Assembly: GCA_026389265.1 (NCBI GenBank)
Contig: JAPLIE010000015.1
Span: 1 to 49,800 of the forward strand
Length of the DNA stretch: 49,800 nucleotides
Reading direction: 5' to 3'
Source of the DNA: Cyanobacteriota bacterium
GTDB taxonomy: Bacteria > Cyanobacteriota > Cyanobacteriia > PCC-6307 > Cyanobiaceae
Shown here: piece after piece, positions 1-8,334 of the stretch
Layout: each line of letters starts with the position of its first letter
Position numbering within the stretch: position 1 is the first letter of the stretch
Notes under the pieces: model-generated
The model's database searches: none
Told to the model about the DNA's origin: nothing
What the model saw: only the letters and a program-made list of their open reading frames with translations
Made by a program: the position numbers and the translations under genes

Positions 1-135
1 GCCGTAGAGCTCTATGAACCTAGGCAGCGACAGGCCTGCCTGAAACTGGATTCGATTCATGGCCATGGCAAACGCATCTGGTACAGGCGTACCAGTTTAA
101 GCGGGAACGGCCTGCTGACGGAGCTTGCTGCCTAA
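1..135 (+). CDS. C-terminal end of an upstream gene (partial, unidentified)
   Basis: An open frame enters from the left edge and stops with TAA at 133-135, giving 44 residues that are basic in the middle and end in LLTELAA. It lies on the same strand and 47 bp upstream of the rfbF start, so it is probably the last part of another polysaccharide-cluster gene. I do not recognise the family from this short tail. Confidence 0.35.
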   Translation, partial: AVELYEPRQRQACLKLDSIHGHGKRIWYRRTSLSGNGLLTELAA

Positions 136-182
136 TCAAGTAAGTCCATGCCCCCTGAATTGCCACGCCAGCAGGCCCTTCT

Positions 183-953
183 ATGAAAGCCGTGATCCTG
201 GCCGGTGGTCTGGGCACCCGCATCAGCGAGGAAACCCACCTCAAGCCCAAGCCGATGGTGGAGATCGGCGGCCGGCCGATTTTGTGGCATATCCTGAAGA
301 TCTACAGCAGCTTTGGTATTAACGAATTTGTGATCTGCTGCGGTTATAAGGGTTATGTGATCAAGGAGTATTTCGCCAATTACTTCCTGCACATGAGTGA
401 TGTGACTTTCCACATGCGCACCAATTCGATGGAGGTGCAGCAAAAAAATGCCGAGCCCTGGGAGGTCACCCTGGTGGATACCGGGGAAGCCACTCTCACG
501 GGCGGGCGCTTGAAGCGGGTGCAGCGCTATGTGGGTGATGAAACCTTCTGCTTCACCTACGGCGATGGGGTGGCTGATGTGGACATCAGCGCCGCAATCG
601 CCACCCATCGCGCCAGCGCAAAACTGGCCACCCTCACGGCGGTGCAACCGCCGGGTCGCTACGGGGCGTTGAACCTGGTGGAGGGTGATCAGGTGGCCGG
701 ATTTCAGGAAAAACCCCAGGGCGATGGCGGCTGGATCAACGGCGGCTTCTTTGTGCTGGAGCCTGGTGTTTTCGACACCATCCACTCCGATGACACCAGC
801 TGGGAGGGCGAGCCGCTCCAGCGCCTGGCTGCCGAGGGGCAACTGCAGGCATACCTACACCACGGCTTCTGGCAGCCGATGGACACCCTGCGCGACAAGA
901 CTTACCTCGAAGAGCTCTGGGAGAGCGGCAAGGCCCCCTGGAAACGCTGGTGA
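183..953 (+). CDS. rfbF: Glucose-1-phosphate cytidylyltransferase
   Basis: Makes CDP-glucose from CTP and glucose-1-phosphate, the entry step to CDP-linked 3,6-dideoxy and branched deoxysugars; cytoplasmic. The 256-residue product has the usual RfbF length. It opens with the nucleotidyltransferase signature [13 protein letters not shown], then [16 protein letters not shown], and carries the metal/nucleotide-site motif YGDGVADVD near residues 124-132. The C-terminal [11 protein letters not shown] is typical of RfbF. The ATG at 183 sits at the family's normal N-terminus. The stop overlaps the GTG start of rfbG by 4 bp (GTGA), indicating translational coupling. Confidence 0.95.
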   Translation: MKAVILAGGLGTRISEETHLKPKPMVEIGGRPILWHILKIYSSFGINEFVICCGYKGYVIKEYFANYFLHMSDVTFHMRTNSMEVQQKNAEPWEVTLVDTGEATLTGGRLKRVQRYVGDETFCFTYGDGVADVDISAAIATHRASAKLATLTAVQPPGRYGALNLVEGDQVAGFQEKPQGDGGWINGGFFVLEPGVFDTIHSDDTSWEGEPLQRLAAEGQLQAYLHHGFWQPMDTLRDKTYLEELWESGKAPWKRW

Positions 954-2026
954 ACCCCGATCCTTCCTTCTGGAGTGGCCGGCGGGTGCTGCTCACGGGC
1001 CACACCGGCTTCAAGGGCAGCTGGCTGGCCCTGTGGCTGCTGGAGCTCGGCGCGAACGTCACCGGGCTGGCCCTGGCGCCTGAAACCAATCCCAGTTTGT
1101 TTGCCCAGCTGGAACTGGAGCGGCGCCTTGATCATCGCCTCGGCGACATCCGCGATGCGGCCCTGCTGAATCAGCTGGTGGACGAAACGCGCCCTGAGCT
1201 GGTGCTGCACCTGGCCGCCCAGCCCCTGGTGCGCCGCAGCTACGCCGAGCCCACGGCCACCTGGGCCACGAATGTGATGGGCACGATCCACCTGCTGGAG
1301 GCCCTGCGCCGCCTGGATGAGCCCTGCACGGCGGTGCTGATCACCACCGACAAGGTGTATCGCAACCATGAGTGGCTCTACGGCTACCGCGAAAACGATC
1401 CCCTCGGCGGCCATGACCCCTACAGCAGCAGCAAGGCGGCGGCGGAACTGGCGATCGCCAGCTGGCGCGCCAGCTTCTGCGGCTGCTTGCCCCACCAGAG
1501 CCCCCAGCTGCGCATCGCCAGCGCCCGGGCCGGCAACGTGATCGGCGGTGGCGACTGGGCGGCCGACCGGATCGTGCCGGATGCGATGCGGGCCCTGGGG
1601 CGGGGCGAGCCGATCGGCGTGCGCAATCCGGCGGCCACTCGCCCCTGGCAGCACGTGCTGGAGCCCCTGGGCGGCTACCTGCTGCTGGCGGAGCGCCTCA
1701 GCGCCGATATCTCCCTGGCCGATGCCTTCAACTTCGGCCCCCAGCTAGAGGCCAACCGCAGCGTGCGCGAGCTGGTGGCGGCGGCCCTACGCCACTGGCC
1801 GGGGAGTTGGCAGGACCAGAGCGATCCCCAGGCCCCCCACGAGGCCAGCCTGCTCAACCTGGTGGTCGACAAGGCCCACCATCAACTGGGCTGGAGCCCC
1901 CGCTGGGATTTCGCCACCACCGTGGACCGGACCGTGGGCTGGTACCGGCAGGTGCAGGAGGGGCAGGCGTCAGCGCTGGCGGCCTGCTTAGCGGATTTGG
2001 AGGCGTATGTGACCCAAGCCCGCTGA
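950..2026 (+). CDS. rfbG: CDP-glucose 4,6-dehydratase
   Basis: Converts CDP-glucose to CDP-4-keto-6-deoxyglucose. The 358-residue short-chain dehydrogenase/reductase begins with the NAD-binding [15 protein letters not shown]. It has the RfbG-typical [12 protein letters not shown] and the catalytic ITTDKVY...YSSSKAAAE (Tyr-x3-Lys). It ends with the family's TTVDRT.GWYRQV stretch. It starts at GTG 950, overlapping rfbF by 4 bp. A second, diverged copy of its last ~36 codons lies at 3087-3200, so this 3' end may be a replacement acquired with the insertion that follows. Confidence 0.95.
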   Translation: MNPDPSFWSGRRVLLTGHTGFKGSWLALWLLELGANVTGLALAPETNPSLFAQLELERRLDHRLGDIRDAALLNQLVDETRPELVLHLAAQPLVRRSYAEPTATWATNVMGTIHLLEALRRLDEPCTAVLITTDKVYRNHEWLYGYRENDPLGGHDPYSSSKAAAELAIASWRASFCGCLPHQSPQLRIASARAGNVIGGGDWAADRIVPDAMRALGRGEPIGVRNPAATRPWQHVLEPLGGYLLLAERLSADISLADAFNFGPQLEANRSVRELVAAALRHWPGSWQDQSDPQAPHEASLLNLVVDKAHHQLGWSPRWDFATTVDRTVGWYRQVQEGQASALAACLADLEAYVTQAR

Positions 2027-2027
2027 G

Positions 2028-2300
2028 ATGCTTCAGCTCAGTCGCCATGCTGTCGACAAACTCGCCACCTATGGCATTCAGGGTGCACGTCTTTGCTCGT
2101 GGCATGAGGCTCTTCAAACAGGAGACCCCTTTCTGGATATCTGCTCAGGCGCCTCGGGTAGCGTTTTCTGGTGGGAGCAACGGCCCTGGATCGTGATCTT
2201 CAGCCAAGATGGGGTAAGGGTCGTGACGACCTACCCAACCGATGAACGCACTGTGACCAATCGCCGCGGAGGTGGACGATGGATCTTTCCCAACACCTAA
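2028..2300 (+). CDS. DUF4258-like small protein, possible toxin of a TA pair
   Basis: A 90-residue protein. It begins LSRHAVDKLATYGI, which resembles the opening 'HA..R...RGI' of DUF4258/BrnT-like RelE-fold proteins. It ends with the typical pair of hydrophobic strands, RPWIVIF and VRVVTTYPT. DUF4258 proteins are often toxins or toxin-like, but the activity of this one is unknown. It starts 1 bp after rfbG and overlaps the next ORF by 22 bp, the tight coupling common in TA pairs. It lies inside the segment between the two rfbG tails, so it is probably acquired. Confidence 0.55.
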   Translation: MLQLSRHAVDKLATYGIQGARLCSWHEALQTGDPFLDICSGASGSVFWWEQRPWIVIFSQDGVRVVTTYPTDERTVTNRRGGGRWIFPNT

Positions 2301-2524
2301 CGACCCAGCTCAAGAGCATGGAGCGTCTGGTAGACGCAGAAACCGGCGCCATCCTCTTTCGTCATCCCACCTTGCGCGGCATCCCTGATCTGGTGGTTGA
2401 AGGGGACGGCTACACGCTGGAATTCATCGGCCCAACGCTGCTGTGTCTCGACATCAACGATCCCACCGGAATGGCGCGGCTGCTGGCTGATCCGTTGAAG
2501 GCCCAGCTGCCCATTGGAGTATGA
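2279..2524 (+). CDS. Small hypothetical protein, partner of the DUF4258-like gene
   Basis: An 81-residue protein with the start ATG at 2279 inside the preceding gene. It has a short amphipathic N-terminal helix (LTTQLKSMERLVD), followed by strand-rich sequence (AILFRHP, LVVEGDGYTLEFIG). I do not recognise a family. Position and coupling make it a candidate antitoxin or immunity-like partner, which is inference only. Its last bases overlap the remnant Rpn-type frame that follows. Confidence 0.45.
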   Translation: MDLSQHLTTQLKSMERLVDAETGAILFRHPTLRGIPDLVVEGDGYTLEFIGPTLLCLDINDPTGMARLLADPLKAQLPIGV

Positions 2525-2966
2525 GGAACGAACTGGTCTCCGCCTTGGCCTGCTGCCTGGCGGACTGCTCAACCTGCTCACCCTGCCGGTGAGGCCTGAG
2601 AGCGAGCTGGCCGCCACCAGCCAGCAGATCCTGGCCAGCCGCCCAGATCTGGACACGGTTGTGCTGCCTATGCTGGTACAACGTTTTCCCCAGTTCACCG
2701 AGGAACAGATCATGGTGATTGCCGGCATCCCTCGAGAAGAAATCCGCCAAACCCGTGCAGTTCAGGACTGGCTGGCCGAGGGCCGCCAGGAGGGTGAGGT
2801 AGCCGTCACCCTCCGCCTCCTCAACCTCCGCTGCGGCCCCCTCACAGGCGCCACCACCGACCAGATCAAGGCCCTGCCACTGGAGCGACTGGAAGCCCTA
2901 GCCGAAGCCCTGCTCGACTTCCATGGCCCGGCCGACCTAGGCACCTGGCTGGCAGCCAACGCCTGA
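2514..2966 (+). pseudogene. Rpn/DUF2887-DUF4351 nuclease, C-terminal remnant
   Basis: Encodes 150 residues corresponding only to the back half of an Rpn-type (recombination-promoting nuclease / PD-(D/E)XK transposase-like) protein. A middle segment (QFTEEQIMVIAGI.REEIRQTR.VQDWLAEGRQEGE) is followed by a DUF4351 tail (VTLRLLNLRCGPL...LPLERLEALAEALLDF). The catalytic N-terminal half is missing: the frame hits a stop at 2496 just upstream, and the only start is TTG at 2514. The full-length relative at 44597-45520 shows what was lost. It may still be expressed, but cannot be a nuclease. Confidence 0.7.
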
Positions 2967-3086
2967 GCCCCACCACACCACATCTGGTGTCTCAAGCGCC
3001 CGAATCCACCTCAAATCCAGAAGCATCCCGGGAGGACACCTCTCCCCCCCCTGGGCCGCGGGCCCCGAAGCCCGCACAAGTTCTGA

Positions 3087-3200
3087 ACCACCGTGGAGCG
3101 CACCGTGGGCTGTTACCGGCAGGTTCAGGAGGGGGCGGGTTCTGCCCTTGAATGGTGCCAGGCAGACCTGGCCCTCTACCAGAAGGTTCCCTCCCCATGA
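3087..3200 (+). pseudogene. Displaced 3' end of rfbG
   Basis: Translates in frame as TTVERTVGCYRQVQEG, then diverges to end YQKVPSP-stop. This is clearly homologous to the last ~36 codons of rfbG ([16 protein letters not shown] at about 1914-1962). The frame has no start and breaks immediately upstream. Its TGA overlaps the ATG of the next small gene (ATGA at 3197-3200), the coupling an intact rfbG would be expected to have. The simplest reading is that this is the original rfbG terminus, cut off when the 2028-3086 segment arrived. Confidence 0.8.
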
Positions 3201-3403
3201 GTGTCATTGTGAAGCGCGTGGGCGAAGCCGTGGAGGTGCTGCAGGGCGCGAGCTCCCTGCCTGAAGGTGAGGAGATCGTGCTGTTCACTGCCTCAGATCT
3301 GATCGATCTGGATCGCGAGCGCCGTGAGGAGGTGGATCTGCAGATGCCTTCCTTCCTGCGCGGTGCCGAGGACGAAGACGCCGAGGAGATGTTCCACCGA
3401 TGA
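3197..3403 (+). CDS. Small acidic hypothetical protein (68 aa)
   Basis: The start ATG at 3197 overlaps the stop of the displaced rfbG end. The product has a mixed N-terminal half (MSVIVKRVGEAVEVLQG) and a very acidic C-terminal half (DLIDLDRERREEVDLQM, GAEDEDAEEM). An upstream in-frame GTG at 3152 would extend it, but would run through the rfbG tail, so ATG 3197 is preferred. Its stop overlaps the next ATG by 4 bp. The family is not recognised. Confidence 0.5.
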   Translation: MSVIVKRVGEAVEVLQGASSLPEGEEIVLFTASDLIDLDRERREEVDLQMPSFLRGAEDEDAEEMFHR

Positions 3404-3501
3404 ATCCCATCCGCCTGGAGGTGCTGGCCCGCCGGGAGGTGGTCGCCCATTTCATCGCCGATCAGCGTCTGTTCAAGCTGGCTGCCAGGGTGTTGCCATG
3501 A
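3400..3501 (+). CDS. Tiny overlapping ORF (33 aa)
   Basis: ATG 3400 overlaps the preceding TGA, and its own TGA overlaps the epimerase ATG at 3498, so it is coupled on both sides by ATGA. The product, MNPIRLEVLARREVV...AARVLP, is basic and probably helical, and contrasts with its acidic neighbour. It may be a real micro-protein, a translational relay, or the stub of a longer deleted gene. The double ATGA overlap is the only evidence that it is translated. Confidence 0.4.
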   Translation: MNPIRLEVLARREVVAHFIADQRLFKLAARVLP

Positions 3502-4052
3502 GCAACGGAGCTGAACTGCACCCCACCCCGATCGAAGGCGTATTGGAGCTGCGCACCCAGCCCTTCGCCGACCATCGCGGTGCCTTCCTCAATGCCTTCC
3601 GGGCCGCCGAGCCCGCTTTTCGGGAGGCCTGGGGAGAAAAGGCGATTGCCCAGGTGAACCTGAGCCGCAGCGAAGCGGTGGGCACGGTCCGTGGCCTGCA
3701 TCTGCAAGCGCCGCCCCACAGCGAAGCCAAGCTGGTGCGCTGCCTAAGGGGGCGGGTGTGGGATGTGGCGGTGGACCTGCGGACGGGTTCGGCCACCTGG
3801 GGCCGCTGGCAGGCCGTGGAGCTCAGCCCGGATCTGGGCAACGCCCTGCTGATCCCGGAGGGCTGCGCCCATGGCTTTCAGGTGCTGGAGGCCAGCAGCG
3901 AGCTGCTTTATCTGCATTCCGGCGCCTGGGTGCCGGAAGCGGAAGCCGGGGTGCGCTTTGATGATCCGCAGCTGGCGATTCAGTGGCCACTGCCGCCGCT
4001 GGGCCTCAGCGGGCGGGATCTCGGCCTGCCCCTGCTTGAATCTCGCCCATGA
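3498..4052 (+). CDS. RmlC-like NDP-4-keto-deoxysugar epimerase
   Basis: A 184-residue cupin of the dTDP-4-dehydrorhamnose 3,5-epimerase family, acting here presumably on a CDP-4-keto-6-deoxyhexose. Visible family marks are FADHRGAF, NLSRSEAVGTVRGLHLQ (catalytic His in RGLH), KLVRCLRGRVWDVAVDLR, and IPEGCAHGFQVLE. The segment normally containing the catalytic Tyr (TDYY.P..E in classical RmlC) reads SGAWVPEAE, with Trp in place of Tyr, so specificity or reaction may differ from true RmlC. The start at ATG 3498 is chosen because it overlaps the previous stop and matches family length. Its TGA overlaps the methyltransferase ATG. Confidence 0.8.
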   Translation: MSNGAELHPTPIEGVLELRTQPFADHRGAFLNAFRAAEPAFREAWGEKAIAQVNLSRSEAVGTVRGLHLQAPPHSEAKLVRCLRGRVWDVAVDLRTGSATWGRWQAVELSPDLGNALLIPEGCAHGFQVLEASSELLYLHSGAWVPEAEAGVRFDDPQLAIQWPLPPLGLSGRDLGLPLLESRP

Positions 4053-5293
4053 GCCAGGCATGCTGCCGCCACTGTGGATCGCCGCTGGAGCACACGGTGA
4101 TCGATCTGGGCCATCAGCCGCCCAGCAATGCCTATCTTACGCCTGAGCAGCTGGCTGAGCCGGAGATCACCTACCCGCTCAAGGTGTTCGTGTGCGGCCA
4201 ATGCTGGCTGGTCCAGCTGCCTGCCCATGCATCAGCAGAGCAGTTGTTCACCGCTGATTACGCCTATTTCTCCAGCACTTCCAGCAGCTGGTGTGCCCAT
4301 GCCGAGCGGTTCGTGGCGGCAGCGGTGGAGCGAGTGGTGCTGGGAGCTGAAAGCCAGGTGGTGGAGCTCGCCTCGAACGATGGCTATCTGCTCCAGTATG
4401 TGCAACAGCGCGGTATTCCCTGCCTGGGAATCGAACCCACCCACGCCACGGCCGAGGCGGCCCGGGCCTTGGGGATTCCCACGATTGAGCGCTTCTTCGG
4501 GGTGGCCCTGGCTGAGGAGTTGGTGGCTGAAGGGAAGGCCGCTGATCTGGTGGTGGCCAACAATGTGCTGGCCCATGTGCCAGACATCAATGACTTCGTG
4601 GCCGGCATTGCCCGGCTATTGAAGCCCGCAGGCCGCGCCTCGATCGAGTTCCCCCATCTGCTGCGGCTGTTGGAGGGTAACCAATTCGACACGATCTACC
4701 ACGAGCACTACAGCTACCTCAGCCTGCGGGTGGTGCAGCGCATCGCCAAGCTGGCTGGGCTGGAGGTGGTGGATGTGGAGGAGATACCCACCCATGGAGG
4801 TAGCCTGCGGGTGTGGCTTGCTTCTCAGGGAGCTGCTGTGGACACCGAAGCGGTGGCGCGGGTGATGGCGGAAGAAGCGGCTGCGGGCCTGGAAAGCCTG
4901 GAGGCCTATCAGGGCTTCCAGCAACGTGCCGAGGCGGCCAAACACGCCCTGCTTGAGTTTCTGCTTCAGGCTCGGCGCGAGGGCAAACGGGTGTTGGGCT
5001 ATGGCGCGGCTGCCAAGGGCAACACACTGCTCAATTACACCGGCATCCGGGCTGATCTGCTGCCGGCGGTGGCTGACCGTGCGACCAGCAAGCAGGGCAA
5101 GCTGCTACCAGGAAGCCATATCCCGGTGATCAGCCCGGAGCAGCTGCAAGCTGAGTCTCCAAATGCCTTGTTGGTGTTGCCTTGGAATCTGATTGAGGAG
5201 CTCCGCGAACAGATTCCTGAGAGGGATCTTGTTACTGCGATTCCGGTGCTGAAGAGATGGCAACCTTTGCTGGCACCTTCCACGCTTCACTGA
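4049..5293 (+). CDS. Sugar C-methyltransferase (TylC3/EvaC type)
   Basis: A 414-residue SAM-dependent methyltransferase predicted to put a methyl branch on C-3 of a 4-keto deoxysugar nucleotide. The domain order is complete. An N-terminal zinc-binding segment carries two CxxC pairs (CRHC near residue 6; CGQC near 50). The central Rossmann SAM domain carries VVELASNDGYLLQ. A conserved catalytic stretch includes IYHEHYSYLS and HGGSLRVW. The C-terminal Methyltransf_14 domain carries GYGAAAKGNTLLNY. Its ATG overlaps the epimerase stop by 4 bp. The presence of this gene argues for a branched sugar rather than plain paratose/abequose. Confidence 0.9.
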   Translation: MSQACCRHCGSPLEHTVIDLGHQPPSNAYLTPEQLAEPEITYPLKVFVCGQCWLVQLPAHASAEQLFTADYAYFSSTSSSWCAHAERFVAAAVERVVLGAESQVVELASNDGYLLQYVQQRGIPCLGIEPTHATAEAARALGIPTIERFFGVALAEELVAEGKAADLVVANNVLAHVPDINDFVAGIARLLKPAGRASIEFPHLLRLLEGNQFDTIYHEHYSYLSLRVVQRIAKLAGLEVVDVEEIPTHGGSLRVWLASQGAAVDTEAVARVMAEEAAAGLESLEAYQGFQQRAEAAKHALLEFLLQARREGKRVLGYGAAAKGNTLLNYTGIRADLLPAVADRATSKQGKLLPGSHIPVISPEQLQAESPNALLVLPWNLIEELREQIPERDLVTAIPVLKRWQPLLAPSTLH

Positions 5294-5294
5294 C

Positions 5295-6122
5295 ATGCCA
5301 ACCATTCACCTGATTGGCAGTGAAGGCTTTATTGGTCGGGCCCTGCAAAGAGAAATAAGCGGAGATGTTCTTCACTGCTGGAGTCATTCACAGTCTGATC
5401 CCGATCACCACTTCGACATCCTTGATCCTACGAGCTGGGATAAACTCTTAGATCATCGGCCTAGCCATGTTATCCTCCTGAGTTGGCCGGGCTTGCCTAA
5501 CTATTGTGAACTTTTTCATGTGACCAGAAATCTTCCGGCTTCCATTGACTTGATTGATCGACTCATCTCCGCAGGTGTTACCAGGATTGTGGTAGCAGGA
5601 ACTTGCTATGAATATGGAATGCAAAATGGCCCCTTGCAGGAAGATGCTTTTACCGATCCCATGAATTACTACGCAATAGCTAAAGATGCTCTCCGCCGTG
5701 TCGTGGCATTGCGTTGTTCTGCGAGTGAAGTTCAGTGGTGCTGGCTGCGTGTTTTTTATCCCTATGGTTTAGGTCAAAATCAAAGCTCATTGCTGCCTTC
5801 TCTGCAGCGTGCAATAGACGAAGGCCAGCCTTTTTTTGCAATGAGCTCCGGTAGGCAGTTGCGAGATTTTGTATCTGTAGAAGATGTTGCAAAGCAGCTA
5901 CTCTTTTTAGCTACTGCTAAGAGTGCCACAGGCATATATAATGGAGGATCTGGCCATCCTAGGTCAGTCCTCGAACTTGCTGAAGAGTTGGTCTCGTCTA
6001 ACAATAGTAGTATAAAGCTTGATCGGGGTGCTTATCCTGATCGTTCAGATGAGCCCCTTGCGTTTTGGGCTCAAATGAATAAATTCAAGGCCCTTCAACC
6101 CCATCAGCTATCTCAATCATGA
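5295..6122 (+). CDS. NAD-dependent epimerase/dehydratase (sugar 4-ketoreductase-like SDR)
   Basis: A 275-residue extended SDR. It has the N-terminal dinucleotide-binding GSEGFIGRAL, VVAGTCYEYG at the catalytic Ser/Thr position, and the YAIAKDALRR Tyr-x3-Lys pair. It ends with the substrate-binding LRVFYPYGLGQ and RDFVSVEDVA. It probably performs the final reduction of the 4-keto C-methyl sugar. It begins 1 bp after the methyltransferase stop. From this gene onward the DNA is clearly more AT-rich than the preceding genes, suggesting a different origin. Confidence 0.85.
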   Translation: MPTIHLIGSEGFIGRALQREISGDVLHCWSHSQSDPDHHFDILDPTSWDKLLDHRPSHVILLSWPGLPNYCELFHVTRNLPASIDLIDRLISAGVTRIVVAGTCYEYGMQNGPLQEDAFTDPMNYYAIAKDALRRVVALRCSASEVQWCWLRVFYPYGLGQNQSSLLPSLQRAIDEGQPFFAMSSGRQLRDFVSVEDVAKQLLFLATAKSATGIYNGGSGHPRSVLELAEELVSSNNSSIKLDRGAYPDRSDEPLAFWAQMNKFKALQPHQLSQS

Positions 6123-6886
6123 GTTTTGACCCCATCCAGCAACATGTGCAAGATTCAGTAAATCGAGCAAGGAATCAATCAAAGGATTCCGAAATTACGA
6201 GTCCGGCCGCTAAATTCTTTGAGCGTAGCCACCAGCTTCAATATTCCTACAACTTTTCATGGCTAACAAGGCCCATCATCCAGTATCCACAGGATATTGT
6301 TGCTTTTCAGGAAATCGTTTCGTCTGTCAAGCCTGATCTGATTATTGAAACTGGAATTGCCCACGGTGGATCATTGGTCCTCTCGGCTTCCTTGCTGTGC
6401 CTGCTGGATGTTATGGAGGGCCTTGACCCTCGCAAGTCTCCCCGTAAGGTTGTGGGCGTTGATATTGATATCAGGCCCCACAATCGCAAGGCTCTAGACG
6501 ATCATCCATTGCGTTTTAAAATGGAATTGATTGAGGGATCAGCCATTGATCCTGCAATCATCAATCAAGTGCGCAGCCATGCTGTTGGCGTAGAGAAGAT
6601 TTTAGTCGCCTTGGATTCCAATCACACTCATGAACATGTGCTTGCTGAGCTCAATGCCTATGCCGATCTGGCCTCCGTTGGCAGCTATTGCATTGTGTTT
6701 GATACCGTGATAGAGGATCTTCCTACAGGTTCTTTCTCCGACCGACCTTGGGATGTGGGCAACAACCCCAAAACAGCTGTACACGAGTGGTTAAAGCAAC
6801 ACCCTGAGTTTGAAATTGATAAAGAAATAGATAACAAGCTTTTGATCAGTGTGGCTCCTGATGGGTATTTGAGGCGGAAGGTTTAG
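6119..6886 (+). CDS. CmcI-type (cephalosporin hydroxylase family) methyltransferase
   Basis: A 255-residue protein of the CmcI/RhmI family, common in glycan clusters, usually considered a SAM-dependent methyltransferase that decorates sugars. Signatures are IIETGIAHGGSLVLSASLL near residues 76-94, VVGVDIDIR, and ALDSNHTHEHVLAEL near 164-178. The start overlaps the SDR stop (ATGA at 6119-6122). AT-rich like its neighbours. A role in O-methylating the surface polysaccharide is inference from context. Confidence 0.8.
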   Translation: MSFDPIQQHVQDSVNRARNQSKDSEITSPAAKFFERSHQLQYSYNFSWLTRPIIQYPQDIVAFQEIVSSVKPDLIIETGIAHGGSLVLSASLLCLLDVMEGLDPRKSPRKVVGVDIDIRPHNRKALDDHPLRFKMELIEGSAIDPAIINQVRSHAVGVEKILVALDSNHTHEHVLAELNAYADLASVGSYCIVFDTVIEDLPTGSFSDRPWDVGNNPKTAVHEWLKQHPEFEIDKEIDNKLLISVAPDGYLRRKV

Positions 6887-7102
6887 GGGCATTGCCTTGT
6901 TTCGATGCTCTCATCTTCTATGTTTCCTGCTGCTTCTCCCTTGAGATTTGCCAAAGAGTTTTAGACCATATCGCCTGTGAGATCTTGAGACCCGAATGAT
7001 AATAGCAGCCGAGTGCCCATCCGTGCGGAGCTCTTTGGGCACACCACCGATGCGTTTGGCGTGTTGATGGTAAAGTGAATCAATCAATATTGTAGCTTCA
7101 CA

Positions 7103-8173
7103 ATGGCATCCAGTTTTCGCGATGGATGGTCGGTTGGGATTCCGACATTTAATAGGTATCACTTGCTCAAACAAGCATTGGCTTCAGCTGAAAGTCAATC
7201 TCATAAGCCTGCCGAAATTATTGTATCCGATAATTGTTCAACGGACCAAACCGGCACTGCTTCGTTATCCGATACCTCCATTCGATTCAGATATTTTAGG
7301 CATTCTAAGCCTGTTCCTCCTATTGAAAATTTCCGTAACGCATTGGCGATGTGCGAAACGGAGTATTTCAGTTGGCTTCAAGATGATGATTATCTGTTTC
7401 CAGGAACTGGTGAAGCCTTCAGTAAAGCATTCGCGCTTAATGATCAAGCTGTTGCAGTCATTGGCTATGCCTATCATGCCCGTGATATAGATCGTATTCG
7501 CGCCAATCAAACAACTCTTTGGGGACCTCCTGCTTTCCAGATGGATTTCGATTGTGGTACACCAATGGAAGTGTCTGTTGGTTGTCTGGTTCCCTGGCTC
7601 ACCTTTTTTTGGCCTGGCTTCTCTCCTGTGGCTGCGTTCAAAACTCAGGCTTTGCTAGAAGTTATGAATGACGTGCCAGACTTTTATGGATGTTCGTCGT
7701 ATCTATTCGAGCAATACGTCATTGCTTCACTGAATAAACTCGGTTCAATTGTTTACCTGCCTTCTGTGTTGGGCGTTCTACGTGATCACACCAGCCGAGT
7801 CACTGGATCTACTCACTACGATCCCGAAGCATGGCATGCGGCCTGGCTAGAATTGTATTCATATCTTGCTGAACTGATGCCCAAAGATACATCAGATATT
7901 GAACATTTTTTCTCAACTCGAATTAATGATTTTGACAACACGGAGATTTTGGATTTTCATTCATGTTTAATGTCGCGTAACGAGCATCCGTTGTCCCAGC
8001 TCCTTCTATCATGGCTATCTAAGTATCGCCATATTGATTTTCCCCAAGTCGAGGAGAATGCCAAGCCAGATGATAGTCAAACCTTTCTCAACAGATCACG
8101 CCGAGTAGCAAGGTTGCTTCTGCCGCCAATTCTCTATTCGCTTAAGCATCGCATTCATGCCCGTTTAGGTTAG
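7103..8173 (+). CDS. Family 2 glycosyltransferase
   Basis: A 356-residue GT-A fold glycosyltransferase. The N-terminus has the GT2 nucleotide-binding run VGIPTFNRYHLLKQAL and VSDNCSTDQT. The metal-binding motif appears as WLQDDDYLF near residues 91-99. The C-terminal half is less conserved and has no clear membrane helix, so the enzyme is cytoplasmic or membrane-associated. It is 216 bp downstream of the CmcI-type gene, not overlapping, so it may have its own promoter. AT-rich. Acceptor and donor are unknown; it probably transfers the cluster's sugar. Confidence 0.8.
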   Translation: MASSFRDGWSVGIPTFNRYHLLKQALASAESQSHKPAEIIVSDNCSTDQTGTASLSDTSIRFRYFRHSKPVPPIENFRNALAMCETEYFSWLQDDDYLFPGTGEAFSKAFALNDQAVAVIGYAYHARDIDRIRANQTTLWGPPAFQMDFDCGTPMEVSVGCLVPWLTFFWPGFSPVAAFKTQALLEVMNDVPDFYGCSSYLFEQYVIASLNKLGSIVYLPSVLGVLRDHTSRVTGSTHYDPEAWHAAWLELYSYLAELMPKDTSDIEHFFSTRINDFDNTEILDFHSCLMSRNEHPLSQLLLSWLSKYRHIDFPQVEENAKPDDSQTFLNRSRRVARLLLPPILYSLKHRIHARLG

Positions 8174-8207
8174 ATTTGATGACCGTCCAAATCTAAGCTC
8201 CACTCAC

Positions 8208-8262
8208 TGCTGCTCAGTGCCGATTCCTCCTCGCCGATTCCCCCCGCAACCGACTGCAACTG
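8208..8262 (+). repeat. 3'-end fragment of the membrane/coiled-coil repeat family (copy D)
   Basis: These ~55 bases are nearly identical to the 3' ends of the repeated small gene at 9829-9887 and 13950-14007, including the GTGCCGATTCCTCCTCGCC block. No start or membrane portion is present, so this is a scar. The rest of 8174-8334 shows no gene. Confidence 0.8.
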
Positions 8263-8334
8263 AACCAGATGGCGACGTCACCTGCCCACTCTGGCCGCGC
8301 CGGTGCCATCGATCGGGGCGATTCACCTGAGGCG

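Noticed and set aside
6911-7102. Short frames in the gap between the CmcI-type and glycosyltransferase genes
   Set aside because: A 23-codon plus-strand stretch ending FGVLMVK looks slightly gene-like but has no start and no recognised family.
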